64,000 nucleotides of DNA from Rehmannia glutinosa. Its lineage: Eukaryota > Streptophyta > Magnoliopsida > Lamiales > Orobanchaceae. The notes beneath the pieces were generated by a model. It worked only from the letters and a program-made list of their open reading frames with translations, was not told where the DNA came from and searched no databases. The translations under genes were made by a program, and so were the position numbers. This document shows, one piece after another, positions 46,658 through 56,776 of this stretch (positions within the stretch are counted from its first letter, which is position 1; each line of letters starts with the position of its first letter). The DNA is taken from positions 3,701,419 through 3,765,418 of the forward strand of contig CM071930.1 in assembly GCA_016081115.2 (NCBI GenBank). The letters run 5' to 3'.

Positions 46658-47316
46658 CTACAAATATACAAACAGAGTTGAATGATTTAGCCATTAATGT
46701 AAAAAATAAATAAAAAATAACCAATTACATTCCTAAAACTGAAAATTAGTAAACAACAAAACCCTTAAAAATGGAAATGTCTTATCTTTTAATATCCCAC
46801 TTGGATAAAGATTAAAGTCATAAGATGAAGTAAAATATGCAAGAATAAAAGAAAGAGATCATGACATTATCTTAAAGCACATTAAATTAATCAACTTATG
46901 AATTTTATTTTTTAGAGAACATTAAAAACCTGGGTATCATATTTGCTCAGATAAAAGTAAAATAAGGTAAGATGTAATTATAAATTATTAAATGTAACCA
47001 CCCCAAATTCATGTAACACTACACTACGAAAACGAAACCGGTTTATGGCTTCCAGAAGTGTTAGCTAAAGCAATTTTCAATGACATCTTATGCTTACTCC
47101 TAATAAATTCATGGCTTCGAAGTGTTAGCTTTTACAAAATATATGTTACAAGCAATCTTTAGAGCAATCAGGAGGCTTTCTATAAATAATTTACCAAGGA
47201 AATAAGGTAAGGAAAATAATAATGCCATACTAATGCCTCAACTCCAAGATATCAATAGTTGAGTATTATCGAGCACCAAGATATCAATAGTTGGACCTTA
47301 GGCAAGGAAGTAATAC

Positions 47317-47382
47317 CTAATACCATCGTGACGAGAGCGAGTAAGTTGCATAAGAGCATCAAGGGCTCCCGCTCTTGTCCTA
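47317..47382 (-). pseudogene. Candidate captured exon of unknown origin
   Basis: A 66 bp stretch bounded by a CACAG acceptor (AG at 47383-47384) and a GT donor (47315-47316) reads without stop as RTRAGALDALMQLTRSRHDG. The splice-like ends and the protein-like composition suggest another host exon, but I do not recognise the family and chance is not excluded. Confidence 0.35.
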
Positions 47383-48099
47383 CTGTGAGAATCATGAGTT
47401 AGTATCCTAATGAGCACCCAAATTTGTCAATGCCCAAATTTTGCACGAACAATAAGATCAAGGGAAATTTATAAGAAACTGGACACCAATTTTTTTATTT
47501 ATCTAAAATGCAAGTGAATGTTGGATAAAAGTCACTAAGTAGGAGCTGATAATTCAAAATCAAACCATTTGGAAAAGTAAACTTAGTCAAGGCTAATACA
47601 AGAAAGCAACTAAAAGTCAACGCACTTCAAAGTATATGAACACATAAGTTGCAAAATCGTAAAAGGTGCAAACTAATGTCATGCTTTAATCAGTGGACCA
47701 AACAAAACAAATGGAGCCTAATAGTTATCAAGCTTTAGACAGAACTAGAGGAAGAGTCATGCTATTCTCTTTCTTGCCTTAATTCCAACACCTTCACAAT
47801 CGACATTTAAAAGTATAATTCATCAGACATCAATACAAGCAAATAAAAGTAATTAGGCTAAACTGTGAAGTAGTTTTTGTAATTTACCCTGAAAATTATG
47901 CAAAGTTCTGCACAAGTTAATGGTTAAAATTATGCAAGATTTCATTTAGATTTTAGTGGAGTCAAACATTATGCATGAGCTAAAAAGATATTCATAAATA
48001 AATGCATGTATGCAATTGCTGACATCTTAAAGCATAACCTGGATCGCCTAATAGACTAAGTACAGTTGTTAACCACATTATCCAAAACATGATATTTAC

Positions 48100-48585
48100 C
48101 AGCATGTAACGTCTCTTCATACACTTTCTTCTAAGTTTTCCAAACATAAGGTCCCCACTAAAGGCAATGAATCAGGATAAGCACATACCAGAATTTAGCA
48201 CAAATTTAGCCACATTAAAAATAATAATAGTAGGATCTAACATTATTATACTTTATACCTTCCCATTCACCAACTCACGCCATCCCCGCATCCTATTTCC
48301 AGAATGTTTTTCTACCGATTCTCTGCACAATAAACTCTCATGTTGTTATTAACTGAAATAAATTTGGAAGACATATTTGGCCATAAAATTTTAGCTGTTT
48401 AGAACGCTAAACGTCGAAGATCACCTAAAAATATCCCAGGCAGTGGATAAATTAGGATCTACATGCGGATATTCATGCTCCACCAGTAGATTCCGATAAA
48501 CGGGACCGACTGATAGTTGTCCATCTCGACCTTTCTTTCCTTCTTCTACCTTCACAGCAAATTTCTCCATTTTCTGCAGAAATTC
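48100..48585 (-). pseudogene. Captured long-chain acyl-CoA synthetase 5' exons (LACS1-like)
   Basis: Three exons with proper splice ends read on the minus strand: 48585-48425 (ATG at 48570), 48322-48259 and 48157-48100. Introns of about 100 bases have GT-AG ends and the phases fit across all three. The protein starts MEKFAVKVEEGKKGRDGQLS, continues VGPVYRNLL ... STAWDIF, RESVEKHSGNRMRGWRELV and WGPYVWKT, then a stop replaces the tyrosine of the family's KTYKEVYEE, followed by KKVYEETLHA. This is the N terminus of plant LACS proteins, which activate long-chain fatty acids with CoA and ATP. The AMP-binding catalytic parts are absent. Conserved exon-intron structure shows capture of genomic DNA rather than of mRNA. 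The premature stop and truncation make it a pseudogene. Confidence 0.88.
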
Positions 48586-49559
48586 CTAAAAGAAAATAGT
48601 GCCTAATCAAAATGCAGTTGTACAGTACAAGTCCACAATACCAAACAAGAATATTTGATTATAAGCAAACCATCAAACTATCAATCAAATCCAAGAATCA
48701 GTTGAGCAAAAAACCAAAACAAAAAGTCATGGCTGATTCACCACCATAAATGGAATTGATTATAGTAATGGAATGAAAAAGTCAAATTGTTCAAACTAAG
48801 TTTCATGATACACACAATCTGGTTTCAACTGACATATAGAACTATGTTAATGCCTAAATCATTATTTGAACCTCTTTTGTTCCCTTATTAATCAATTTAG
48901 CAACATAAAAGATATAAACTACTAATACATCCTGGTATCACATCACATGCTAACAAACTTCTTAATTTACAAACCAAAACACGCAATACTAAAATTAACA
49001 AATTATTAAGTAAAGATCAAGCAAAGAATTTAATGCATACTTGCATCCAAAAGCAGTTTTAAGACAGATACACCGCACATAACCCAGGTACATGAAGAAG
49101 GTACACATAACCGTACTATGCTTATCAAACAAATCATATAATCAGGGAACAACAACAAAGATGAGGTAATAGATGCCAAAAAATGTCATAGCAGGGCAAA
49201 TTGATACCAACCTGTTTGTAAACCAACAATGACCCTTATCCCAATTGAGTACAGATGAATTTATTTTGAAAATCATCAACAACAAAGATGCGGTAACCAG
49301 AGAAACCCATCTAAGTTCCATGTATACATATAAACAGAACAATCTCTTATATGAATAATTGATAAACTTGAACACATTATCTAAAACACCAACTTCTAGC
49401 AAACCCAAGACAAAACTATATTTCAGCTTTTATACATATTTTTCCATAAGATCTGCAAGTGAAAAGAGAAAGTTTCCCAGCTTCTCTAAAATTACAATCC
49501 ACTAATAACGCAGAGCCAGAGCTAAACCCCTGCAAACAGTTACAAAATTAAAAACTCCA

Positions 49560-49800
49560 CAGAAAAAACAAAATAGATCAAGATTTCACCCCTGCAAACA
49601 GTTAGCAATTTCACCTATGGCTCTCTTGCGAGTGCCCATAGCTCAGGATCAAGATTAATTCGAATAAAAACAAAATATTCGGAAAAAAACCCTCAAAATT
49701 CACGAACAGAGAGAAAGCTACGAAAATTAGCTTAATCCTACTCCACAACTAGGGTTTTCTCGAATCTAAAGAGAGAAGCTAAGAATATAAACTAGAAGCC
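49560..49800 (-). other. Candidate 5' leader and first exon inside the CACTA element
   Basis: Minus-strand DNA from 49800 resembles a plant 5' leader (TCTCTCTTTAGATTCGAGAA, then AACCCTAG) and leads to ATG at 49639, MGTRKRAI, with a possible GT donor right after (CATAG|GTGAAA). It may be the leader of one of the captured genes, for example the acyl-CoA synthetase that follows 1 kb further. It may instead belong to a further captured gene. Not resolved. Confidence 0.3.
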
Positions 49801-49805
49801 GCAGT

Positions 49806-50161
49806 TTATAAGCCACGGCCCTTCACCGGGTCGAGATTGGGGTCTACCTCGTCAGCTCCGTCAATTGCGAGGTCGAGGTTGGGGTGGGCGTCGAGGGTGG
49901 AGAGGGGGATGCCTAAGGCGGCGGCTTGTTCCTGGGTGCGCTTGGATGTGAGGACGCCCATGATATCTGTGATTTCGCCGGATTTGAGAAGTGCACCAAG
50001 CTTATCGACGACGAATGCAGCGGTGGAGCCGGTTCCGAGACCGAGAACCATGTTGCTTTTGACGTACTCGACAGCTTTGTCGGCGACGAGCTTTTTAGGT
50101 TGTCTTGGGTGAGGACTGGGGCGGAGAAGGCTTTGATGGAGAATTTGGAGGGGGTGGTGCG
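49806..50161 (-). pseudogene. Captured ribose-5-phosphate isomerase fragment (main part)
   Basis: The minus-strand frame contains KKLVADKAVEYVKSNMVLGL, GTGSTAAFVVDKLGALLKSG, a TSKRTQEQAAALGIPLS segment and AIDGADEVDP, ending VKGRGL where the homology stops at 49806. These are the GTGST substrate-binding and IDGADE active-site motifs of RpiA-type isomerases (ribose-5-phosphate to ribulose-5-phosphate, pentose phosphate and Calvin cycles). Upstream, in another frame, TTPSKFSIKAFSAPVLTQDN resembles the end of a chloroplast transit peptide and the mature start, with a one-base frameshift before KKL. The C-terminal half is missing. The copia element at 50162 interrupts its 5' part. Confidence 0.9.
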
Positions 50162-50686
50162 TGTTGGGGTATCGAGAGTATATAATACACAACAAATAAT
50201 ACTGAATAAAGCAAAAGGGAAAGGCCGGAGGGGTCACAACGGCGGTCCCACTTAAAATCCGGTCTCCTCCTCAGATTTAACCTACTTAAACGATCTTATA
50301 AGCGGTAATTGACTAAATACCCCACTACAACAAACAATATTGAATATTTACTACAACAAGAATACCGTAAAATAATTACGTAAAACTAAAAGACATAAAG
50401 GAAAGAACACACTGGAGAATTGATAACGGAGTTCGCCAATTTTGCCTACGTCTCCAAGCACCGCAACCGCAACGACCACTTTACTAATCTCCGAACAAAT
50501 TACAACTTGGGCAAAATTACCCACAAATTAGGATTTCCCAAATATAGGACTTCCTCCGATATAGAGATAGAAGAGAAGATTTTGGTGACATCTTAAAACC
50601 AAATATTAGGGCCTTATTTATAGTTAAGAAACCCACAAAATTTTCATCAAAATTCTATGTGGGATACAATTAGTCAAATAGTAACA
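50162..50686 (-). repeat. 3' LTR of the nested copia element
   Basis: This 525 bp repeat starts TGTTGGGG and ends AGTAACA. It is the left copy on the + strand and therefore the 3' LTR of the minus-strand element. Confidence 0.93.
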
Positions 50687-50840
50687 AATCTCCACCTTGA
50701 CTCATTGTAGTCCCACGTCGAAAAATTCAACTCTTCAATTTAAGCGGTCTTCATTGCAGCTCCAAATGCGCTTTCTTCCGGCGCCAACTCAAATGTGCAA
50801 GATGTTGATCAAGTCTAAACAATGTTTAAACTTGATGATG

Positions 50841-51260
50841 TCACCACTGGTCAACATATCTCGGGATTTTTGTAGTATGAATCTTCTCAAGTAAAATGTT
50901 TCCTTCTTCTAGAATCTCCCGCACAAAATGATAACGAACGTCGATATGCTTCGTTCTTGCATGAAGAACTTGGTTCTTTGCTAAGTGAATAGCGCTCTGA
51001 CTGTCACAATGCACAGTGATGTGCTTCTCACCAACTCCCAAATCTTCAAGTAAACTTTGAAGCCAAATAGCCTTCCTTTTACAGCCTTCACTGACCGCCA
51101 TATACTCTCTCTGTTGTAGACAAAGCAACCATCGATCGCAAAGTAGACTTCCAATCGATCTGGTGCTTTTGCCAAAGTGAACAAATATCCGATCGTTGAC
51201 CTTCGCTTATCCAAATCACCGCATAGTCGAATCACAATATCCAACTATACCTTGACCAAG
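50841..51260 (-). pseudogene. Copia RNase H
   Basis: Minus-strand frames give GDLDKRRSTIGYLFTLAKAP, QQREYMAVSEGCKRKAIWLQ, HCDSQSAIHLAKNQVLHART, KHIDVRYHFVREILEEG and IHT at the end of pol. These are copia RNase H signatures. Frame shifts near 51120 and between the first and second blocks break it. Confidence 0.88.
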
Positions 51261-51375
51261 TTTACCATCCCGCTCAAACACTAAACCAACATCTACAAAG
51301 ATAAGAATATACCGTAGAATCCATTTCTGACTTGCCAATGACCTTTTCCAGGGTCATGCATATACGCTCACAACA

Positions 51376-52300
51376 CTAATCGCCTGTGGAAATGTCCGGC
51401 CTCGTACACACCATTGCATACATCAAGCTACCAATCGCATTAGCATATGGGACTTTATCCATGTAGTCTCGTTCTTCATCATTCTTCGGTGATAGTTGGG
51501 CACTCAATTTCAAATGAGGAGCAAGTGGTGTACTTACGGGTTTTGTATTCTCTGTCATACCAAAACGTTGTAGTACCTTCTTTAGATATCGCTTCCGAGT
51601 CAAACAAAGCTTGCCACTCGTTCGTCCCGACTTATCTCCATCCCGAGTATCTTCTTGGCCTCCCGAGATCTTTCATTTCAAATTCTTGATTCAATTGAGC
51701 CTTCAACTTATCAATTTCGTTGGCTGCGTGATGCAATCAACATATCATCAACATAAGTAAGTAAATAAAAGATCCATCTTGTAGCTTGTGTAAATACACA
51801 CAATGATCATATTTGCTTCGTGTGTACTTTTGCCCATCATAAATTTATCAAATCGTTTGTACCATTGTCGCGGAGATTGCTTCAATCCGCATAACGATTT
51901 GGTCAACTTAGACCAGCTTTTCTTTCCCGCAACTTTGAATCCTACAAAATTTGAGTCATATAGATTTCCTCCTCCAAATCACCATGTAAGAACGCCGTCT
52001 TCACATCAAGTTGAGCTAGCTCCAAATTCAACGTGTCGCAAGGCCAACAAAATTCTAATGGAGGAATGTTTAACAATCGGAGAAAATACCTCATTATAAT
52101 CGATTCCTTCCTTATGAGCGTAGCCTTTAGCTACCAACCTTGCCTTATAACGCACATCGTTCTTGTTAGGAAATCCATCTTTCTTTGCAAATACCCATTT
52201 ACATCCAATTGCCTTCTTGCCTTTTGGTAGTTGTGTCACCTTCCAAGTCATGTTCTTCTCAAGAGAACGATCTCTTCCTCCATGGCACCTTTCCACTTCT
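51376..52300 (-). pseudogene. Copia reverse transcriptase
   Basis: Signatures in order on the minus strand are MTWKVTQLPKGKKAIGCKWV, YKARLVAKGYAHKEGIDYNE, VFSPIVKHSSIRILLAL, the catalytic YVDDMLIAS near 51730-51757, RFGMTENTKPVSTPLAPHLK and PYANAIGSLMYAMVCTRPDI. The catalytic DD is present, but stops and shifts between these blocks (for example 51603-51800 and 52000) leave no single frame. Confidence 0.9.
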
Positions 52301-52640
52301 CACTTTCTCGGACTTCGAATCGCCGAAAAGTGAAAGGAACGTCATCATCTATAATCGGAAGTGCATAAGCTACCATATCTGCAAATCGAGCAGGTTTGTG
52401 AATTTTTCGTCTAGGCCTTCTTACTGCAATGGGTTCAAGTTGATCCAAATGTTCTTGGGTTTGAACTTCTTCTTCATCATCATCCGACAAATCCTCTGTT
52501 GTTGGATTGTCATTCTTAGTTGGAATTATAGCCATTTCTTCTACCTCCACCGCTTGGTGTATGCTCCACCTGTTGCGAGCATCGCCGGTCTTTTCACTTG
52601 TTATCTTTTTCTTACATGGCATGTTCATCAAAGGTAACAT

Positions 52641-53500
52641 CTTTGCTAAACAATATTTTCTTCGACTCGAGACACCAAAGACGGTATCCCTTTATGCCAG
52701 AGGTAATCCCCATGAACAAGGCCCTTTTGGCTCTCGGTTCTAGCTTTGATTCCTTCACATGATAGTAAGCAAGAGAACCAAAAACATGTAAGAAATCATA
52801 ATCGATAAAGCTTTCCGGACCATACCTCTAAAGGTGTTTTACCACCTATTGCGGATGATGGCAATCGATTTATGAGATGTTGCGCATCGTCCGCCTCGCC
52901 AATTGATCTTTGTCCGCCCAACCCAAAGATTGGACAACATACATCGAACTTTCTCCACTAAGGTTCGATTCATGCGCCCGCCACCCCATTTTGTTGTGGT
53001 GTCCTCCGACGTGAAGTCCGAACAATGCCATACTTATGGCAAACTTCTTGAAAGGATCGCTTGTGTATTCTCCACCATTATCGACGTAGAACTTTGATCT
53101 TTCTTCCAGTCGATTCTCAATTCGTGTTTTCCATTTAAGGAAAATTCCAAGCACTTCATCCTTAGTCTTCATAGTGTACACCCAAACACGTCTAGAAAAA
53201 TCATCAATGAAAGTGACAAAATAATGCTTTCTCCCAAAGATGGTGTCTTAGAAGGCCCCCAAACATCTCGAGTGAACATAATCCAAAATACCTTCAGTAT
53301 TATGGACAAAGACTCCAAATTTCACCCTCTTTTGTTTTCCCAGAACACAATGCTCACAAAAATCAAGCTTGCATACCTTAACATCTTTCAATAATCCTTG
53401 CTTTGCCGAGTTTGCAAGGATTTCTCACCAAAGATGTCCCAATCGCATATGCCACAACTCGCTACTCGGACTCTTTTTCATTCCCGGAATCGAATCGCTC
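52641..53500 (-). pseudogene. Copia integrase region (degenerate)
   Basis: Only short pieces can be read: MYTMKTKDEVLGIFLKWKTR, FYVDNGGEYTSDPFKKFA (part of the DDE core, normally ..SDNGGEY.S..F..FC), HVGGHHNKMG (normally TPQQNG) and AHESNLSGESSM. The upstream zinc motif region (about 53340-53500) is also shifted. It is non-functional. The linker at 52248-52640, with a LEPIAVRRPRRKIHKPARF-like segment, precedes reverse transcriptase as usual. Confidence 0.78.
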
Positions 53501-53504
53501 TTTG

Positions 53505-54000
53505 CTATCCCAATCTTGTATTACCTTGATAGTAATACAAATTATTACTCCCGATGCCTTTCATCACCACGAGCGAGCCGGATGTAGCTTTAACTCCATC
53601 TCGCAAAGTAACAATTAAGCCTTTTGATTCTAAGGCTCCCAAAGAGATGAGATTCTTCTTCAAATTTGGTACATACCGAACATCCGTCAAGACTCGGTTG
53701 ATCCATCGTGATTTTTCAATCGGATAGAACCTATCCTCGATTGTCTTACAAGCATTGTCATTGCCCATATAGACAACTCCACCATTGATCTCTTCAAAAT
53801 TGAAGAACCACTCCTTCACGGGAGACATATGATAGGTGCATCCAGAATCCAAAATCCATTCGTCAGAACGGGAAATTAAAGGTGAAACCACCAGTGAAAA
53901 CTCATCTTCACTCTCACCCTCAGCTACACAAACATCTTGAAGAGCTTTTCCTTTATTCTTCAACTTTGGGCTTCTTTCTTCCGTGTCCTTTCTCGTGATG
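53505..54000 (-). pseudogene. Copia protease and pre-integrase region
   Basis: The frame (53505-54107) contains EWILDSGCTYHMSPVKEWF with the DSG active site of copia proteases, then RYVPNLKKNLISLGALESKG and GSLVVMKGIGSNNLYYYQGN, leading into the pre-integrase domain. It is open for 200 residues, one of the longest intact pieces of the element. Confidence 0.9.
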
Positions 54001-54730
54001 ACAGAAAGCACACTCATCTTTGTCAAGTTTGGCTTTGGAACGCGATCTTCCTCTTCTACCCTTCTTTTGGCTTTTCGAACGACCTCTTGCAACCAAAGCT
54101 TCATCATCTGCTGCTATGTTCCTGTTTTCTTTTTTATTCTTTTTTCTTAATTCATAACTATACAAAGCAGCACAAACTACAGCAAGAGATACATCATCTT
54201 TCCCATGAAGTAAAGTAGTTTCTAAATGTTCAAATTCATCAGGAAGAGATGATAACAACATTAAAGCCAAATCCTCATCACTAAAGGTTACATCTAAATT
54301 AAGCAAATCTGCAACTAATTGATTAAATGCAGTAATATGGTCGTTCATAGTAGTACCTGAGCGGTACTCAAACCGGAACAATCGTTTCTTCATGAGGAGT
54401 TTGTTCTGACCACTCTTCTTCAGAAATTTGTCCTCCAAAGCCTTCCACAATTTGTAAGCAGAATTCTCATTTTTAAATGCATATTTCTGCTCCCTAGACA
54501 AACACGATCGGATTGTTCCACATGCCAAGCGGTTAATGGTTTTCCACTCCTTTTCGTCAACTTCATCTGGTTTCTTTTCTTCAATGGCGATGTCTAAACC
54601 TTCTTTGAAATAGACAATCCAAAGACCTCGCCTTGCCACATCCGAAATGACCCGCATCATGGTCAAATGTTTCCACCGAAATTCTAATATTTGGCACTAA
54701 CATCCTTCCCGGCGCGGACGAGGATCTTTG
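53953..54730 (-). pseudogene. Copia gag
   Basis: The frame 53953-54666 reads EWKTINRLACGTIRSCLSRE, SAYKLWKALEDKFLKKSGQN, LMKKRLFRFEYRSGTTMNDH and SLPDEFEHLETTLLHGKDDV, the UBN2-type gag of copia elements. Near its end a zinc knuckle CAFCHHEKGH is seen, but the last ligand is shifted out of frame. The N-terminal part upstream of 54666 continues in another frame. Confidence 0.9.
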
Positions 54731-54833
54731 ATGCACCGGTTGTGTCCGTAGTCATTTCGAACTCAAATAGTAGTATTCAATATTACAAATAAAGACAAAC
54801 GAGCCGAGGTCGAACCCCGCTCTCGATACCACT

Positions 54834-55355
54834 TGTTGGGGTATCGAGAGTATATAATACACAACAAATAATATCTTGAATAAAGCAAGCTCCCGGGAAA
54901 GGCCTAGGAGGGTCACAACGGTCCCACTTAAAATCCGGTCTCCTTAGATTAACCTACTTAAACAAGATACTATAAGCGGCGGACTAAATACCCCACTACA
55001 ACAAACAATATTGAATATTTACTACAACAAGAATACCGAGTAAAATAATTACGTAAACTAAAAGACATAAAGGAAAGAACACACCGAATTGATAACGGAG
55101 TTCGCCAATTTTGCCTACGTCTCCGGGCACCGCAACCGCAACGACCACTTTACTAATCTCCCGAACAAATTACAACTTGGGCAAAATTACCCACAAATTA
55201 GGATTTCCCAAATATAGGACTTCCTCTGATATAGAGATAGAAGAGAAGATTTTGGTACATCTTAAAACCAAATATTAGGGCCTTATTTATAGTTAAGAAA
55301 CCCACAAAATTTTCATCAAAATTCTATGTGGGATACAATTAGTCAAATAGTAACA
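54834..55355 (-). repeat. 5' LTR of the nested copia element
   Basis: This 522 bp right-hand LTR starts TGTTGGGG and ends AGTAACA. It matches 50162-50686 with a scatter of 1-7 base indels. The primer-binding site is on its inner (left) side. Confidence 0.93.
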
Positions 55356-55480
55356 GTGCGGAGGTGGATGCGGGTGGGAGTGGGGTGGTGGTGAACGGAA
55401 GAGTGAGAGCATTCGCTGTGCGTGGGTTGTGCGTGGGCGTCTGGAGAAGATTTTGCAAATTTTGCTATTTTACCACCAAT
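55356..55480 (-). pseudogene. Captured ribose-5-phosphate isomerase, 5' remainder
   Basis: Immediately right of the copia element's target duplication the minus strand gives P/S/T-rich frames such as ALTLPFTTTPLPPASTS. They join in sense to TTPSKFSIKAFS on the other side of the copia element. This fits a chloroplast transit peptide. It shows the isomerase fragment was continuous before the copia insertion. Confidence 0.6.
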
Positions 55481-55559
55481 AATTAGAGAGGAGATTGGTT
55501 TGAGTACTGGAGAAAGGATATAACTTAATTAATTTCATTGTGACCTAATTAATTAGGGG

Positions 55560-55870
55560 CTTAACGATACCGGTTATAGAACTGGTGTTTAAAAATCTGG
55601 TGTTAAAAAATAAAGACACCGGTTTTATAACCGGTGTCAAAAAATCTGGTGTTTAATCTAAAATAATTTATATAAATAGACACCGGTTTTGGCATCGGAT
55701 TTCGAAACCGGTGTCTATTTGGGAAATGCTTTTACAATAGACACCGATTCTAGGAAACCGTTGTTGTTTATCAAACGACAGCACTAATTAGACACCGGTT
55801 TCTTACAAAACCGGTGTTAAATAGGAAAAGACACCAGTAAAGTCATAAAACCGGTGTCTTTTTTGTGGTG
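55560..55870. repeat. CACTA right subterminal repeats
   Basis: Repeated GACACCGGTTT/AAACCGGTGTC words in both orientations lie between the captured isomerase sequence and the right terminus, matching the left cluster. Confidence 0.88.
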
Positions 55871-55894
55871 TCTATCAGCAGTTTTCTTGTAGTG

Positions 55895-56776
55895 AGACTT
55901 GGCCAGGATGGCAGGGGCTAGTGAACTTCCTCCCTACAGGTTGTGAGTGTGGACTTAGGAATGTTGAGCTCCATTCCCAGCTTCTCTTCCAAAGAGAGCG
56001 TGCTTATCTCTTTGCTTTTCACCAACTCCTTTATTTATTTTATATTTTTCCCGAATCTGAGGTCTTCAACTTCGGGAGGAGTTTGAGGGAGATCTCCCCG
56101 CAGCTTCCATCACAACATGATTCCTCGAAGCAACTAGGACAGCTTCTTCGAGTAGGGCTTGGAGGGATCTTCGCGTCAACTGAATTTCTTCATCAAGCGG
56201 AGCCCCCTAGGAAGATGGGGTGGCGCCCTCTTTGGTTGTGGCGGAGGCGGCGCCCCCCCCCAGAGAAGGGAGACTGGCCTCCAGTCTTCAATGTGATAGT
56301 TCTTCTTGTTAATTCCTGACTCCATAACTAGCAGCTTGGGATTCTTCAGCTAGTGGCGGCTCTTCATGATTCTCGCTGCATCCTTCATCTCTTCTTCCAT
56401 GTCCTTCCAGGTCAGGGTCGTCTTTAGGGGTGGGCGGAGCTCGGGTCGGTACTCCTGTGGCTCCGGCCATTCCTTGATGCCTCAGGGCATTCTATGCAGC
56501 TTCTTCTTCTAATAGAACCAAGAGTTTCCTTGGTGGTGAAATTTCTTCAATGGGCGGAGATCTCCGGATGGAGGTGGTAGCGCTATTTCTTCTTGCGAAG
56601 GAGGAGGCGCCCTTCCGGTGGAGAGGTCGCTGGTCTCCCACCTTCTTGATGACTTTTCCTCTTGTTGATCTCTGGTCCTGCAGCCAACAACTTCAGATCC
56701 GGCTTCACGTTTGAGATCTGGTTTGCATCCTTGTGTGCTTCTGTTGATTAATTCCCACAGACGACGCCAATAATAT
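55895..56776 (-). pseudogene. Ty3/gypsy gag fragment and primer-binding region, 5' of the CACTA insertion
   Basis: On the minus strand TTGGCGTCGTCTGTGGGA (about 56754-56772) looks like a gypsy leader with primer-binding sequence. It is followed by ATG at 56728 (MQTRSQT, stop) and a low-quality gag leader rich in P, E and R. RRSLQALLEEAVLVASRN and a degenerate run up to 55898 come next. The gag core continues across the CACTA element at 45905-45553. No LTR is recognisable right of 56776, where the DNA becomes AT-rich. Confidence 0.65.

Larger units (their letters stand above)
50162..55355 (-). mobile_element. Complete Ty1/copia element, nested in the CACTA element
   Basis: The element has two LTRs, TGTTGGGGTATCGAGAG ... 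AATAGTAACA, at 50162-50686 and 54834-55355. It is flanked by the exact 5 bp repeat GTGCG (50157-50161 and 55356-55360). It is oriented on the minus strand. The polypurine tract AAGGTGGAGATT lies at 50687-50698. Next to the right LTR, the primer site TGGTATCGAGAGC is an initiator tRNA-Met type with one extra base. All copia domains occur in the order gag, protease, integrase, reverse transcriptase, RNase H, but with many frame breaks. The LTRs are nearly equal in length and differ mostly by small indels. Confidence 0.95.
45906..55894. mobile_element. CACTA transposon carrying host gene fragments (Pack-CACTA-like)
   Basis: The left terminus CACTACTACAAAAATC and the right terminus, reversed, CACTACAAGAAAACTGC define a 9989 bp element flanked by the 3 bp direct repeat AGA (45903-45905 and 55895-55897). 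Both subterminal regions (45920-46320 and 55560-55870) are packed with GACACCGG and CCGGTGTC words in both orientations, as CACTA elements have for transposase binding. No TNP2- or TNPA-like gene was seen, so it is non-autonomous. It contains, all on the minus strand, an acyl-CoA synthetase gene start, a bHLH exon and a ribose-5-phosphate isomerase fragment, plus candidate exons of unknown origin. A 5.2 kb copia element sits inside it. Without the copia element it would be about 4.8 kb. It inserted into the gag of a minus-strand gypsy element. Confidence 0.92.

Noticed and set aside
47019..47070. A second CACTA-like end (CACTACGAAAACGAAACCGG) inside the CACTA element
   Set aside because: No partner end or 3 bp duplication was found, so it was not called as a separate nested element.
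50866..54834. Plus-strand frames in the nested copia element (for example 52185-52637, 51803-52099)
   Set aside because: They are antisense shadows of the minus-strand gag-pol genes.
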